Shown here one piece after another: positions 33,518 to 45,869 of a DNA stretch of 64,000 bases. A program made the translations under genes and the position numbers. Every line of letters starts with the position of its first letter. Position 1 is the first letter of the stretch. Below the pieces are notes generated by a model that was not told where the DNA came from, did no database searches, and worked only from the letters and a program-made list of their open reading frames with translations. The stretch is from Mercurialis annua (taxonomy: Eukaryota > Streptophyta > Magnoliopsida > Malpighiales > Euphorbiaceae), in NCBI RefSeq assembly GCF_937616625.2, contig NC_065574.1, positions 10,232,501 to 10,296,500 on the forward strand, written 5' to 3'.

Positions 33518-34340
33518 TTGATAATGATTAAAACATTAATATTGGAAGTAGTTACTTAATATTAAAATGTGTTTGGTTCATTATTATTAATGATTATGGA
33601 AATAAGAATTATTTTCAATAATGTTCTTTGGTTAAAAATATAAATAAAAAGTAATTCAATTATTTATTTTTTTAGGACTATTGTTATTTCACCTTTCACC
33701 TTTTATCTTTAATTAAACATATTTTACCAAACGTGACAGACTATATATTTCAACCTTTCATTTTTCAGCATAAAAAAATTAACTTTTTATTTTTATATTT
33801 TACAACTCAAATGTCTTATTCGATGTCATTTTAGTCATTTAGAACGGTCAAAACTAGATTATATTTTATGAAAAAAATGTATAAAAACGGAATTAAAAGT
33901 TTAAAATGGCTAGAACGTGAAATGTTATATTTGATAAAATTTGTTTAAATAAAAAAACAATAAAACCAATAAATCTTAAAGAGAATCTAAATCACATAAT
34001 TAATTGTATAGTCACAAGATAGAGTTCGATAAAACAATTGTAAATTGATTATTCGTTTGTATAATATACTAGTTTGTATTGAAAATGCTATAGTCAATAG
34101 TTCAATTATATGTTAGTTGAGAGCTATTAATTTATTGAGTCTGCAAGTATACTATTATATGTTGGTTGAGAGATTCCAGTGCGAATGGGTCACATGCATT
34201 GGTGTTTATATTTCAACATAAATCATCAACTGCTATAGTCAATAGTGCCCCACTCTTTCTGCGATTTCTGGACCACTAAATCAATAAAACTATAATTATT
34301 GTGTTATAAACAAAGCTGCAATGTCCATACTATGAAATGA
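33518..34340. other. AT-rich intergenic DNA
   Basis: Contains a repeated GTTGAGAG-type segment near 34113-34170 (TATATGTTRGTTGAGAG twice). No gene. Confidence 0.3.
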
Positions 34341-34341
34341 G

Positions 34342-34521
34342 GGGAAGTTCTTACCTAGATCCGGTACATGGAAAATTCATGGACCTATCCAATAAGGTGT
34401 TAGAGAAATGAGAAGAAAGAGAAAATTATGATAAAAGAGAAAAAATTATGTTAGATTTTCTAACACCTCATTGGGTAGGTGCATGGAAAATTCATGGACC
34501 GGGACTAGGTAAGAATTTTCC
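34342..34521. repeat. Foldback MITE, about 70-bp arms
   Basis: The left arm GTTCTTACCTAG-TCCGGT-CATG through AAGGTGTTAGA is mirrored by the right arm TCTAACACCTCATTGGG through CTAGGTAAGAATTTTCC. Each arm also carries the palindrome CATGGAAAATTCATGG. The flanks AAATGAG near both sides suggest a duplication but do not abut the ends cleanly. Confidence 0.7.
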
Positions 34522-35536
34522 ATAAAATGAGTATCTCCAATAAATTTACTATCCAATTTTTTTATTATATAGTATTATTTTATACAAAGAATTAATTTGT
34601 TTTCCTTTTTAATACAAAATGAAATTAACTAAAATAAATAGGTTTTTGAAATAAATGAATTTTATTGAAAATTTAGAATCCGTTTAAATTGATGAATTTT
34701 GAACGTCACAAAATTCATATAATTCACTGGTTTGACCAACATTCGTGGGATTTCACTAGAATTCATCGTTTTGGTACATAAAAAAAAATCAGAGAATCTA
34801 CGGATCGTAAAAATCCATCATTTTTCAAAATTTCTTATTTAATATTTCATCCCTTATAGATTTCAAAAACAATCAATCAAAACTGTGTACATTTTTAATC
34901 ATAAAATAATGACTAGAAAACATGAAGATTCAAGAGTGATACATCCATCCATTTTCAACGGCTTATTTAATATTCATAAAGTATTTCTTGAAGTTGCAAA
35001 AGGATGTTACAATCAATTAATTAATAAATTGCCCCACTTGGAGCCTTAACATTTATCATGTTCTTTTGACTACTTTTACGCCGTTATGATCATATCTAAA
35101 TCTAAACAATGAATACTAAAATTAAAGCGTTCGCTGCTTCAGATTTAATTGGAAAAAATGACAAAAGGGTCACTGTGTGATCCAAATACCTTGCTTTTAG
35201 TCTAAGTTTGAAAAAGAAGAATAATAGATGGCGAAAATATATTTATTTAATGTAAACATTTAGTATAAACAAAGTTTCAAAATAAATAAGTAATTTATAT
35301 ACAAAAAATAAAAACACAACAAATACACAAGAAAAACTATATCATAAAATCAAATCAAATAAAATAAAATTTCTAACAATATGATTTTTCATTTTGAGTT
35401 TCGAATTCGAAATTCAGTATCTTTTTCTTTGGGAATTAAAAAAAGTATAACTGTAATTGAGAGAAGAAACATCAAGAAATTAAAATTTAACTAATATTCA
35501 ACTAAAAAAAATTGTTCTTCATTTCAAGAAATTAAA
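34522..35536. other. Intergenic DNA and 3' flank of the 35.5-kb gene
   Basis: AT-rich, no gene recognised. Confidence 0.3.
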
Positions 35537-35914
35537 CTAATAATCAACCATTGCAGTACTCTTCTCAAATATCCTCGCAGGAACAGCAAACCTAGCCGAG
35601 AAAGAACGAGACACATTATCAGGATCAGACCACATCGAAGAACCCTGATCAAAATTCTGCGAATAATTGTAAGCATCATAAGAAAAATGCATCCGATCAG
35701 CGCTACTCGACGAGCAATCGAACAATCTTTTTTTCTCCCTCATTATTTTTCGCCACAGGGATCGCCATATTGGAGCCGAACTGCTTTTGGGTTCGCGATT
35801 TACCAACACATTGAAGGAAACATTTATCCGATCATATCTTCGAGTGTTCGAGTAGTATAAGGTATCCATGTCGTTGAAGTTGCCAGAATTGCAGGGCCAG
35901 CTTCTAACTTCCAT
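35537..35914 (-). CDS. Small conserved-looking plant protein, function unknown
   Basis: Single exon, 125 residues, starting at ATG 35914 (MEVRSWPCNSGNFND). An in-frame upstream TTG gives a longer frame but is not a normal plant start. The protein is soluble, with no signal peptide or membrane segment. It has a basic middle (WRSLWRKIMREKKRLFDCSSSS) and a Ser/Asp/Tyr-rich C-terminal part (DRMHFSYDAYNYSQNFDQ, SDPDNVSRSFSARFAVP). The composition and the YSQNFDQG...DNVSRSFSARFA pattern give me the impression of a conserved plant family of uncharacterised proteins, but I cannot name it. A TATA box lies about 85 bp upstream of the start codon. A large Mutator-type element begins about 310 bp upstream of the start. 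Confidence 0.75.
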   Translation of the reverse strand: MEVRSWPCNSGNFNDMDTLYYSNTRRYDRINVSFNVLVNREPKSSSAPIWRSLWRKIMREKKRLFDCSSSSADRMHFSYDAYNYSQNFDQGSSMWSDPDNVSRSFSARFAVPARIFEKSTAMVDY

Positions 35915-35997
35915 GTCTGAGAGAGGTTGAAAATTCAAGATTTGGGTGTGTGTGAGAGTATGAAGGTTATAAGTGACAGCTTTGATAGGGTTTTAGT

Positions 35998-36008
35998 TTT
36001 ATATATAG
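35998..36008 (-). promoter_or_regulatory. TATA box of the 35.5-kb gene
   Basis: CTATATATAAA on the minus strand, about 85-95 bp before the start codon, implying a 5' UTR of about 55-60 bases. Confidence 0.7.
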
Positions 36009-37219
36009 AGGACTGGGGTCAAGGTTGGATGGTCTTAATGCTATTGCTAGGTATCTATATTTATTATTTAAAGTTAAGTCGAATTACTCTCAAGCCCATA
36101 ATAAAAATTAAAGTAGCAGTACTTGAATTTGTTCTTTCTTTATCTATTTATCACGTGGCTCAACCGTGTTGTTCACTTTCAAACAAAGGAAGTATTTTAT
36201 AAAGGGAAAGGACTCTAAAAAATAAGGGTAATCTACATAAATCCCCTAAAATAGTCTCTTCCTAATGTTTTTACCTCACAAAATAAAAATATGCGGAAAT
36301 CACTCAAAAAAGAAGAACAATTTTCACAAATCCCTCAATACCCCAATTAAAGATAAATTTATAACAAATAAAACCCCTATACCCTTGCACATGTCACCAT
36401 TAGATCTACAAATTTCTACTCTCAATTTACTACTTCGCTTTGCCCGACCGTCGACCACCAACCACTGCCACGTCTCCGACAGAATATCTTTTTCAACGAC
36501 AGCAGATCTGTCAAAAAAAAAAACACCTCGGTACCTCCATTTCTTCTTCGGCGTGTCTTTCTTCCATAGTAACAGCATCAACTTTGCCACCCGCAGCTCC
36601 GTCAATCTCTGCAACAACGTTCTTCGACCCTCACATCTGTTTCATGGTCTCCGGTAACACAATTTCACCAAATCTGAACATCAATCAGTAGGATATTGAG
36701 AAAACTTAAGCAATCAAAGATGAGTAAAGGAGGCACGGAGGCCGGAGCAAGTGAGGGAAAGAAGAAAGGAGCAACTTTCACAATAGAAGCTGAAGAATGT
36801 GGAGAAAGAAGCGGAGGAATTACTTAGAGAAGGATTTAAAACGGAGGAGTAATGACTTGAAACGGTGGAGAAAGAGATAGTTATGGTGAAGAGAAGGTTT
36901 AAAACGGTAAAGGAAGGGATTGAAACGGCAGAGTGAAAGAATGAAGAGGTGATTAAATTTGAAGGATTGCCAAAAGCTGATGTCGTGGTTGTAGTGGAAA
37001 TTATTGGTATATTGGTTCCTATTTCCATTGTTAATAGAATTTTAGTACCTAAAGTCAAACATCTTTATTAGTTTTTTTATTTATTTTGTTTTATTTATAT
37101 TATGTATATCATAACTTATTTGGTAATTTAAATTGGTATTTTATTTATGTAATCAGCCACTAAACACAAACTTCTTTAAGTTAAATGTCATTTCTAAGTT
37201 TTAATTATTTGTAAGTTTT

Positions 37220-39010
37220 TTTTTACTATTTCTGATTTTATAGACTGTCAATTACATTTCACTTAAAAACAGTTATTTAATTCCTATAATAGATTATATC
37301 TTAAAATTCTTTATATATATATAAAAAAATCAGATAAAATTATAAAGAGTAGTAAGATAATTTTTCTAAACAAATGAATTAAAGTATTTCAATTGATATA
37401 GGTTCATATTAGGTTCACATCAGGTTGATTTTTAATTTGATAGACTATCAAATACATTTCACTTAAAAGAGATATAAATTTTTGTATCTATATCTTCATT
37501 ATCAGGTGAATGCACTTATAAACAATGGGTTACCGTATAAGTAAAGATATAATTGGGTTATTATGATAATGTTGCATAATAAAGAAATTAGTTTTGAAAT
37601 TTGATATTAAATTTATTTTAAATTTGAATTAATAATAAGTTTACACCGACTACTACAAAAAGTTTAGATAGTAAGTTGATATTAAATTTATATCAAACTG
37701 ACATTAAGTTCATATTAAGTTTATATTAAGTTGACATCAAGTTCATATTAAGTTGACATTAAGTTCATATTAAGTTCATGTTATGTTTATATTAAGTTAA
37801 CATTGAGTTCATATTATGTTTATATTAAGTTGACATTAAATTTATTTTAAATTTTATATTAATAAATTAATTTGATTAGATCAAGTTAATTTTAAATTGA
37901 TAATTAGTTTACAAAAAATTTACTTTAAATAGTTTATTTAAAACTTACATCGACTTGACATTAAGTTCATATTAAGTTTATAATAAATTGACATTAAATT
38001 TATTTTTATAATCAATTTACTAAAAATTATTAATTTACTTTAGGCTATATTGAGTTGACATTGAGTCGACATTTTAATTTACATTAAATTTGTGCAAAAC
38101 GCCATGAAAAATCTTGAATTTTTTTTTGCAAACTACTATTAGTTTATTTTTAATGGTATAAATTTTTTTAAAAATAATTTAAAAAAATTATTAAATTCCG
38201 AATCCTCTAAACCCTATGTGGTATTATTTCAGGTTCACATATGGTTCACGTCAGGTTGTTTTTCAGTTTTATAAACTGTCAATTACATTTCACTTAAAAA
38301 TAGTTATTCAATTCTTATTATAGACTATATATTAAAATATTCTCAATATAAAATATCAGATAATATTATAAAGAATAATAAGAATTTTTTTATAAAAAAT
38401 AAATTAAAGCAATTCAGTTGATATAGGTTCATATCAGGTTTACATTAGGTTGATATTTGGTTTTATAGACTATCAAATACATTTCATTTAAAAAAGGTAT
38501 TCAATTTGTATATTACACTAAATCTTAAAATTTTATTAATATAAAATGTCAGTTAATATTGAAAAGAGCATTAAGGCATTTTTTATAAAATAAATAAATT
38601 AAGGTAGTTCAGTTGATATAGGTTCACATCAGGTTAACATCAGGTTGATTTTTAATTTTATATACTGTCAAATACAATACACTTAAAAGAGATATTCAGT
38701 TTGAATTAAGGTAGTTTAGTTGATATAGGTTCACATTCAGTTCACATCCGGTTAACATCATATGTTGATTTTTAGTTTTATAGACTATCATATACATTTC
38801 ACTTAAAAGAGATATTCAATTTGTATATTGCAATAAATCACAAAATTCTCTCTCTCTATATATATAAATATCATTTAAGATTGTAAAGAGCAGTAAGACA
38901 AATTTTATTAAAAATTGAATTAAGGTAGTTCAGTTGATATAGGTTTACATCCAATTCACATCAGGTAGATTTTCGGTTTTATAAATTGTTAAATATATTT
39001 CACTTAAATT
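37220..39010. repeat. Tandem array, about 190-bp unit, inside element B
   Basis: GTTCACATCAGGTTGATTTT-like landmarks recur (about 37412, 38255, 38440, 38640, 38735, 38960), each near a TTAAGGTAGTTCAGTTGATAT-like block. This is the array of element A in reverse orientation, interrupted at 37600-38200. Confidence 0.8.
37680..37860. repeat. Short minisatellite, about 20-bp unit
   Basis: Repeats of TTCATATTAAGTTGACATTAAG and variants, inserted between units of the larger array. Confidence 0.8.
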
Positions 39011-40071
39011 GGAATATTTATAACATGTTTTGTTGGATTAACTATAAAATGCACAAACATAGAAATTTGCTGTGAAAATTATAGATTATGCAATAAAAAT
39101 TAAATAATTTACTTTCGTTTTTACTATTTATTAAATACAAAATGAAAATGTCAATAAGATTAAAACAAAATTCAAATGCTAAAAACAAATAAATTTCCAT
39201 TACATAGTCAAAGTAACTTAACATTTTTAATTTAAAAACAAGAAACAGATATCTAATTACTGAAATCTTAAAAAAAATCCATTATTTAACCTAATATCAT
39301 CATAATAATTATCTAAATCTTCTTTAAAGATTTAAATTCACTAGCAGTAGATGCAGCACCTTTCTTTGGCAAAAAAATTGGACTAATATTAGGCAAAACT
39401 CAGCTGCTTAAATTTCTCACGCCTTTCAATAATTTCCCTTACCTCATCATTTCTAATTGCTAACAATTTCCCTTTTCTCATCATTTCCAATCTGGTTCTT
39501 CTTGTTGTCTCGCCCATCATTACCAGCCAATTACAATACCTAACATTCATAATCACACAAATTTTAATATTTAAGATGATGAAAAATTTATAGATCTGAA
39601 AGTTGAGTTTAATGAGATATATATACCTCAGTAGCTAGATATTCAAGTACGACAGCGAGATAGATAGGTAAATAGTAAAGTAAAATTTCTTTGCCTTTTA
39701 GCTTAAATAGGAAAACAAAGGTGACAATTAGGAGAGATTTATAATCAATTAAGCGGTGGGCTAGATTGTGGATCGGATTATGGCGGCAGCGGCGGTGAAG
39801 ATGAAGAACGAGAGTTTGATGGAGTAGGTGATTATTGTACTGTTGATAATGGGAAGTGAAGAAGATAATGGGGCAAATTATAAAGTGTAAGAGAAACACA
39901 ATAATAAACATATACTATGGGGAGGGATAAAATAGGAATGACAAATATAAAAAGGTAGTCATGAAAAGAATATTTTAAAATTGAGAGATTTTTGCAAGAA
40001 ATAAAATTCTGAGTCACTAACATAAACATTTGAGATTTTGGGGGATTCCATGTAATTTTCTCCAAAAATAA

Positions 40072-40511
40072 CTCTAATGTTGCCACTCCGTCTTTTATGG
40101 CCCTTCGTATTTTTTGACGCTCAGTTATGACCCTCATATTACTAATAAACCTAAAATTTACACCATTCTCATATTTACGTTTTAAGTAACATTTTGAAGA
40201 GGGTGTAAATTTTTAAATTTTAATAACATGATGATTATAATTGAGCCTCGAAAAACAGGAAAAGACCATAAGAATTTGGCTGGTAATATTAGAATATTTT
40301 TGAGTCTTCTCCCTTTTATAAATATCAATTCGCTCCTTAGATTTGTAAGATGTGCTCATATCAAAATTAGTTTTTAGTGATCAAATTTTTTATCAATTAC
40401 ATTAAATTAATATTATAAGTTACTTTTTTTAAGAATCAAATATAACTTTATTAATAATGCAAAACAGTTACATTAATGAGTAATATAATAAAGTGATAAA
40501 ATCATTCCTAA
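40072..40511. other. Intergenic DNA
   Basis: No gene recognised. Confidence 0.3.
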
Positions 40512-40854
40512 GAGCATCTCCACTCTAGTGCTAAAATACCTCACAATGCTATAATTTAGCATTTAGTATAAAAAGCACATCTCCATTGCACTTCTATTTC
40601 ATGTGCTAAATTTAGCATATGCTAAACTTTGTGCCAAATTTGTTAGAAAGTTTAGCATATGCTAAATTTTATTATATCTAAATTATTTACAGATTTGCCA
40701 TCAATAATGATAATCACTTATAAAACTATAAATTTAGCATTTAGTTTAGCATTTTGCAATGGAGCAAATTTTAATAATATGTGCTATATGTAGCATTTTA
40801 TCTTATTTTATGCTAAAAATAGCATAAAAAATACAACATGCAATGGAGATGCTC
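40512..40854. mobile_element. PIF/Harbinger (Tourist-like) MITE, 343 bp, TAA TSD
   Basis: Starts GAGCATCTCCACTC and ends AATGGAGATGCTC, inverse at the outer 11 bases. Flanked by TAA on both sides (40509-40511 and 40855-40857), the 3-bp target of this superfamily. The interior repeats TTTAGCATATGCTAAA-like palindromes. Confidence 0.88.
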
Positions 40855-40857
40855 TAA

Positions 40858-41329
40858 TGATCTAAAATAAAACAGACATTTTGAATTAAGACATGCGCAG
40901 CTTGATTCACACATCACCTCACAAATATAAACATAATGTTGTTACTAAATTGCTATGCTAACTCCACAAAATCACCAACTAAAATATCCACATCCACCAA
41001 ACTTAAGATTCCTAACCTTCAACACCACCTACATCACATCTAATTCTATAACAAGATGTTGACATCCCTTTAACCAACTTAACGCTTCTTTAATATAATA
41101 ACTCTAAAATCTAAGAGGTAAAATATTATCATATGTCTAATATTTTATTACACGGGAGTATGTAAATAAAATTTAAAGATAAATTTAATTTATAAGTATC
41201 CCTAAAATATATCGTGGCTATAAGATTTTAAATTTAATTTTTTGAAAATTTAAATTTAAATATTTATATAGTTAGCGAGAATAAAATAAACTTATAAATT
41301 GGGCGTATAATAATTCATAAGTTTCAAGC
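40858..41329. other. Intergenic DNA
   Basis: No gene recognised. Confidence 0.3.
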
Positions 41330-42010
41330 AAATATTTTGGTGCCAATATTCACGAAATATTTTAAAAAAATTATCGTGAAAATTTGATAAATTTTGAAAG
41401 TAAATTTTTTATCAAGTGCGGTCTATATAGACCTAATAAATCGAAAATAATTTATTAAAAATAAAATATTAATCGGATGCGAATAAAAATTATATTTTTA
41501 TTCGTTTTATATTTTATTAGATTTTTGGATTAATTTTCACAAAATTCGGAAATCATTTCCATTTGAGTTACAAATAACTATTTAAAAAGTTGGTTTAAAA
41601 TACATAATTGAAGTAGTAGTAAATCGCTCTTTAACTAAATCTATATATAAACCTTACCATTTGAACTCTAAGACACATAATTCATTTCTTTCCTTTCTCA
41701 AAGGAAATTAGGCTGCTTTCTCTCAATAGAGAGAACGAAACCTAAGATTTGGATTCAGGTCGTTCGTTTCTCGATTCTAAGTCAATTTCTTTGACCATTA
41801 CTTAAGTAATCGAAGTATTACATCCGTATTAAATATTTATTTTGATATATTTCGAATATATATTCGTTTATAAACGGTTATCGAATCAATTAATTATTTT
41901 ACACGTCCGAATTGCATTTAGATTGTGTTTTTGTGAACTAGGACATAAAATAACACGTTTGCAGCGTTCCGGGCATTCCGAGCACGTTGGAATGTCCGCA
42001 GAATTACAAT
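41330..42010 (+). repeat. Retrotransposon-LTR-like repeat, copy 1
   Basis: Diverged copy of the sequence at 45250-45760: AAATATTTTGGTGCCAATATTC, TTTTTATTCGTTTTATATTT, then TATATATAAACC (TATA-like) and a TTTCTCGATTC segment occur in the same order. Ends and target duplication were not found. Probably LTR or leader of one retrotransposon family. Confidence 0.5.
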
Positions 42011-42533
42011 ATTGCCATCATTTTAATAACATGTTGTAATGTGATTGACTTAATCTACGGATGACGTGGTAGACTCAATTTATGTAATAATTTTTTCCTT
42101 TTCTTTTTTTCCCTTTGTTAAAAATTTGGGTGTAAATGGCTTCAATTGGAATTGAATAGCTATAGCTGAAATAAATTCTTTGAAATCAGGCATAACAATT
42201 TTAATTTTTTTTGGTTAATCTTGATAAAAACTAAAAATGTTGAATTTTTGTGGACAATCAGGCATTAACGTTTTGATATATAACTATAAAAGGTCCAAAA
42301 TAAACCATCAAATAGATAAATCTCAATAGTATGTGCACTGAACATAATTCTTCTAAAATCGTGGGATCAAATCCATACATAAGGGCCAAAAATCCCGCCT
42401 TCCCAATCGATGAAAAATAAATAAAAAAACAAGATGATCTAAAATAAGAAATTTCATTATCTGTAATAAAAAAGAACATTGTATTGACATTTACATATAT
42501 ATTTTGAAATGAAGTAACTAATTAATTAATTAA
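42011..42533. other. 3' flank of the 42.5-kb gene
   Basis: AT-rich; no gene recognised. Confidence 0.3.
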
Positions 42534-43157
42534 TTAAGCAACTTTTACCTGTAACAACTGCTTATAAATATCCAAACCAAACCCAGCCAACTGTGTCATA
42601 ATCTGATTAATCTTGTTAAATGGCGAACTTTTCAAACCTTGCTGCTCAAAAGCTTCATCACAGCGGCCAAAGTTGGTAACAGAAGCAGTGAGCATAGTCA
42701 TAACGGTATCACTATCATGAGTTTTAAATGCACTTAAAGCTTTTTGAAGATCTTCAACAATTTTAACATAAATATCCAAACATAAATTAATTGCACCAAG
42801 AATTTCAGTAGATATAGATTTATTTTTAGTCAATTTTGAACCAAAAGAAATTGTACTCTGTACATGTTGAGTCAATGATAAAATTACTGCTTCAACTACT
42901 GAATAAGAATTTGTAGAACCAAGTAAACAAGGTGAAACTAAAGAGACACATTTGCTAGGGTTTTCAGTAATAGAACATATTTCAGTAAGTGCAGGGTTAA
43001 AATTTGTTTTTAGAGAAAATAATGATTTGCATGGAGTTGTATTTGGTAGGTTAAAGTTGATGGGTGAATTTGATGAAGGACCAGAAGCTATATTTGCATC
43101 ACTAGAAAATGAGATAAGAGAATAAATGAATAAAAATATAAGAATATTAGACTTCAT
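42534..43157 (-). CDS. PMEI/invertase-inhibitor-like secreted protein 1
   Basis: Single exon, 207 residues, ATG at 43157. Residues 1-22 form a signal peptide (MKSNILIFLFIYSLISFSSDA), so it is probably apoplastic. The mature part fits the plant invertase/pectin methylesterase inhibitor fold, a four-helix bundle held by two disulfides. An N-terminal Cys pair (ICSITENPSKC) is present, then a third Cys in NLCLDIYVKIVEDL and the fourth in NFGRCDEAF, matching the family's C-D-x-F element. Extra cysteines occur at PCKSL and SPC. Two paralogues lie in this window; this is the only one that keeps Cys3. Whether it inhibits an enzyme is unknown, as many members of this family are untested. Confidence 0.82.
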   Translation of the reverse strand: MKSNILIFLFIYSLISFSSDANIASGPSSNSPINFNLPNTTPCKSLFSLKTNFNPALTEICSITENPSKCVSLVSPCLLGSTNSYSVVEAVILSLTQHVQSTISFGSKLTKNKSISTEILGAINLCLDIYVKIVEDLQKALSAFKTHDSDTVMTMLTASVTNFGRCDEAFEQQGLKSSPFNKINQIMTQLAGFGLDIYKQLLQVKVA

Positions 43158-43270
43158 TTTATAAATTTTTTGAATTAGTAATTTGAAGGAAAAGAGAATT
43201 AATTAATGAGAAGATTTATTGATATGAATTAGAGTCATTAAATGAGTTTTTATATATAATATGTATATGA

Positions 43271-43290
43271 GGAATGGTTAAGCATGAATG
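43271..43290 (-). promoter_or_regulatory. Conserved upstream block shared by the three PMEI-like genes
   Basis: Minus strand CATGCTTAACCATTCC, about 115-130 bp before the ATG. Near-identical blocks precede the other two paralogues at the same distance. TGCATG/CATGCA in two of the three resembles the RY element of seed promoters. Confidence 0.6.
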
Positions 43291-43747
43291 GTTTCTAATA
43301 TCTGTTTCTTAACAATAAATATATAGTTTCTTAATTTTAACTTCTATTTTCTTTTTTTGGGTTTTTGTTTTTTGCTAGAGTATTAATTTGGATTTACATC
43401 AAGCTCATTACAGGGTTGTATGTATATAATTGACATTTTTTTTATTAAAAAGAGTATAACAATTTTTTAGGTAGATTTTTCATTGTCTCTCCCTATATTT
43501 AGGTGATGATAGAACAACTTGTTTATATTGTTAATTAAATTACTTAGGCTGTACTAATCTTCATTAAGTAACTTCTGAAAGAATTGGTTGGAACTTGGAT
43601 CATTTAACTACCAATAGATTGATTTTTTGTTTTTTTGTTTGCTATTTTACTTATCAATGATCGTTTGGTGAAGGGTGAATTTACCTGTCATTGCAATTAT
43701 ATAACACTTCCAAATCACATGATCTTATTTATTTGTCTAAATGTTTA

Positions 43748-44136
43748 GGTCTAAAAATATCCCGAGATTTTATCCCGAGATATTATCCCCTTTTCAATAC
43801 TATATGATGTTAAAAATTAATCAATTTTATTCTATTTTGTATTTTTTATTTCAATTGTACCCTAAATCATAAACTTAATATTTTTTATTTGGCAAAAGTT
43901 TAATTTTTTTTTTCTAAATTGTCTTTTTTGTATTAGATTAACTTTTTATATTAAATTGACCATTTTTGAATTTTTTGTTTGAACTTTTGCCAAGTAAGTA
44001 AAACTTAATTTTATGCTTCAGGATACAATTGAAATGAAAGAAAAAATGTAAAATAGTATAAAATTGATAAATTTTCAACGTCAGGATAAGATTGAAAAGG
44101 GGAGGAAACATCGGAATTTTTAAAAGGCTTTAAGCC
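43748..44136. mobile_element. Mutator-type MITE, 389 bp, 9-bp TSD
   Basis: AAATGTTTA flanks both sides (43739-43747 and 44137-44145). The ends are partly inverted (GGTCTAAAAAT...GGCTTTAAGCC) and the arms are strongly inverted further in: CCCCTTTTCAAT, ATCAATTTTAT, TTTCAATTGTACCCT and TTGGCAAAAGTT each recur inverted on the other side. Confidence 0.82.
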
Positions 44137-44145
44137 AAATGTTTA

Positions 44146-45009
44146 TGCCAAAATATATTTAAATAAATTCACATCACATAATTTGGGCATTATAATATAT
44201 TCAATATGTTATTGTCAGAAAGAAAAAACAACTCTATTTTTAATCTAGACACCAATATAATGCCAAAATAAACTATTATAATCAACATAGAGGATATTTT
44301 TAGAAAATAATTATATATTTTTCTAACGTTTGCATTACCAATAAATTTGAAAAATTTACTACACCAAACACACCTTTTGATGACATTTTATTAATGGTAT
44401 TATTATAAATAACACTAAAACTATTCAACAGGTCTAAAGACAAAATTAATGATGGCAATCGTATTCATAAATAAATAAATAATGATAATCGTAATTTTAT
44501 TTGTTATTTTTTTATATATTTGAATAGTAATATTACAATAGTACTACTATTTTAATGATGTGTCATAAATTTAATATTAGTTTACGAATTGTAATTTCTC
44601 CATTCTTTTCTTTCTTATTTTTATAATAGATGTATTTGAGAATACTCTCGTATAAATTAATATATTAATAATTAATATATCAATATACCACTTTAAATGT
44701 AGAGTTTAATGTCTTGGACAAAATTTCGAAATTTCGAAACTCGGAAGTCTCGACGTGTAATTAACGAATATAAGTTCAGACGGGTGTTTCAACAAGAAAT
44801 GGTTGATCTTCATGCTTTGGTTTTCTTGACGATTTGCAAGTCGGTGGAGTTTTACAAAGACAAGCATCACGATTTCCTTACTCGGGAAATTATGTTTTTC
44901 GTACTATTGATTTTTTTACAATAACTCCTAGTTGTTTTTGTTCCTGACTTTTTTTGCCTTCCATTACTTTGTGGAAGTGCTAATTCATCTATCATTTATA
45001 AAAAAAACA

Positions 45010-45012
<3 letters not shown>
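44146..45012. other. AT-rich DNA, possible LINE 3' end
   Basis: The stretch 44890-45010 (TTTTGCCTTCCATTACTTTG, GTGGAAGTGC, then an A-run) resembles 3' ends of plant LINEs. No reverse transcriptase is present, so this is tentative. Confidence 0.3.

Positions 45013-45096
<84 letters not shown>
45013..45096. repeat. (TA)n microsatellite
   Basis: About 41 uninterrupted AT dinucleotides. Confidence 0.97.
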
Positions 45097-45099
<3 letters not shown>

Positions 45100-45249
45100 T
45101 AAGAAAAAAAAAAGAGAGGCGGTGCAGTTTGAGCGGCAAGGAAGAAGAAAAGTTTGATTAAGTCCTTACATTCTTTACTTTAATTAGTTTTAATTATAAA
45201 CTAATTAAATATTATTAATTAGTCTAAATTAAAATAAAATAATCTATAT

Positions 45250-45760
45250 GCCCCGAGCAAATAATTTTGGTGTCAATGTTCGCGAAATAATTTGACGAAA
45301 CTACTGTCAAATTTTTATGAAATTTGGACGTAGTAATTTTATTCTAGTAGGACTGATTTGAACTTAATAAATCTTCCGGAATTTATTAAAGATAAAATAT
45401 AAGTCAGAATCGAATAAAAATTATATTTTTATTCGTTTTATATTTTATTGGATTTTTGGGTAAAATTTCGTGAAATTTAAAATTAGTCTCTGTTACGGAC
45501 GATTAATTAAAATTAGAGTTAAAGCGCATGATTGAGCTAGTACTAAATGATATTTTCCAAATTAAATTCCTATATCTATAGAGGAGAGGAGGTGCGCCAT
45601 TTCGCTCTCTCCAGGTTTGGTTTTGACTTGCCTACTTAGTTCAATTGACGTACCTGCTAGTTAAAAACGGTACGCGCGATTTAAGTTTCGTCGATTTCTC
45701 GATTCCGACTCCGATTTATTCGAGGATCCGCATGTATTCAAGGTAATAACCGTTAATTTG
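45250..45760 (+). repeat. Retrotransposon-LTR-like repeat, copy 2
   Basis: Same family as 41330-42010. Shared landmarks: AATTTTGGTGTCAATGTTCG, TTTTTATTCGTTTTATATTT, TTTCTCGATTCC. It adjoins the CACTA pseudogene. Confidence 0.5.
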
Positions 45761-45869
45761 AATTCGAATATCAGTAATTTGAATTCAGTTATTAGTAATT
45801 TGAGTTATAATTAAAGTTAATATCTTTGTATAACTTAATAACATATAAAAATAATAAAGGGACTTCATA

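Larger units (their letters stand above)
36226..40062. mobile_element. Large non-autonomous Mutator-like element B
   Basis: About 3.84 kb. The left end GGGTAATCTACATAAATCCCC is the inverse of the right end of element A, and the right end ending TTTTCTC is the inverse of A's left end. The flanks read AAAAAATAA (36217-36225) and CAAAAATAA (40063-40071), a 9-bp duplication with one mismatch. Inside lie GC-richer subterminal parts, a satellite-like array and a second, shorter repeat cluster. No transposase. The frames at 36265-36691 and 36714-37058 lack recognisable domains. Confidence 0.75.

Noticed and set aside
35915..35938. Extended start of the 35.5-kb gene
   Set aside because: The upstream codon is TTG; the first ATG is at 35914.
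36265..37058. Several overlapping frames of 83-130 codons
   Set aside because: They lie inside Mutator element B, overlap on both strands and show no domain or signal.
44709..44924. 71-codon plus-strand frame
   Set aside because: No recognised domain and next to a possible LINE 3' end; no promoter or conservation evidence.
45013..45096. AT run as a functional element
   Set aside because: An ordinary dinucleotide microsatellite.
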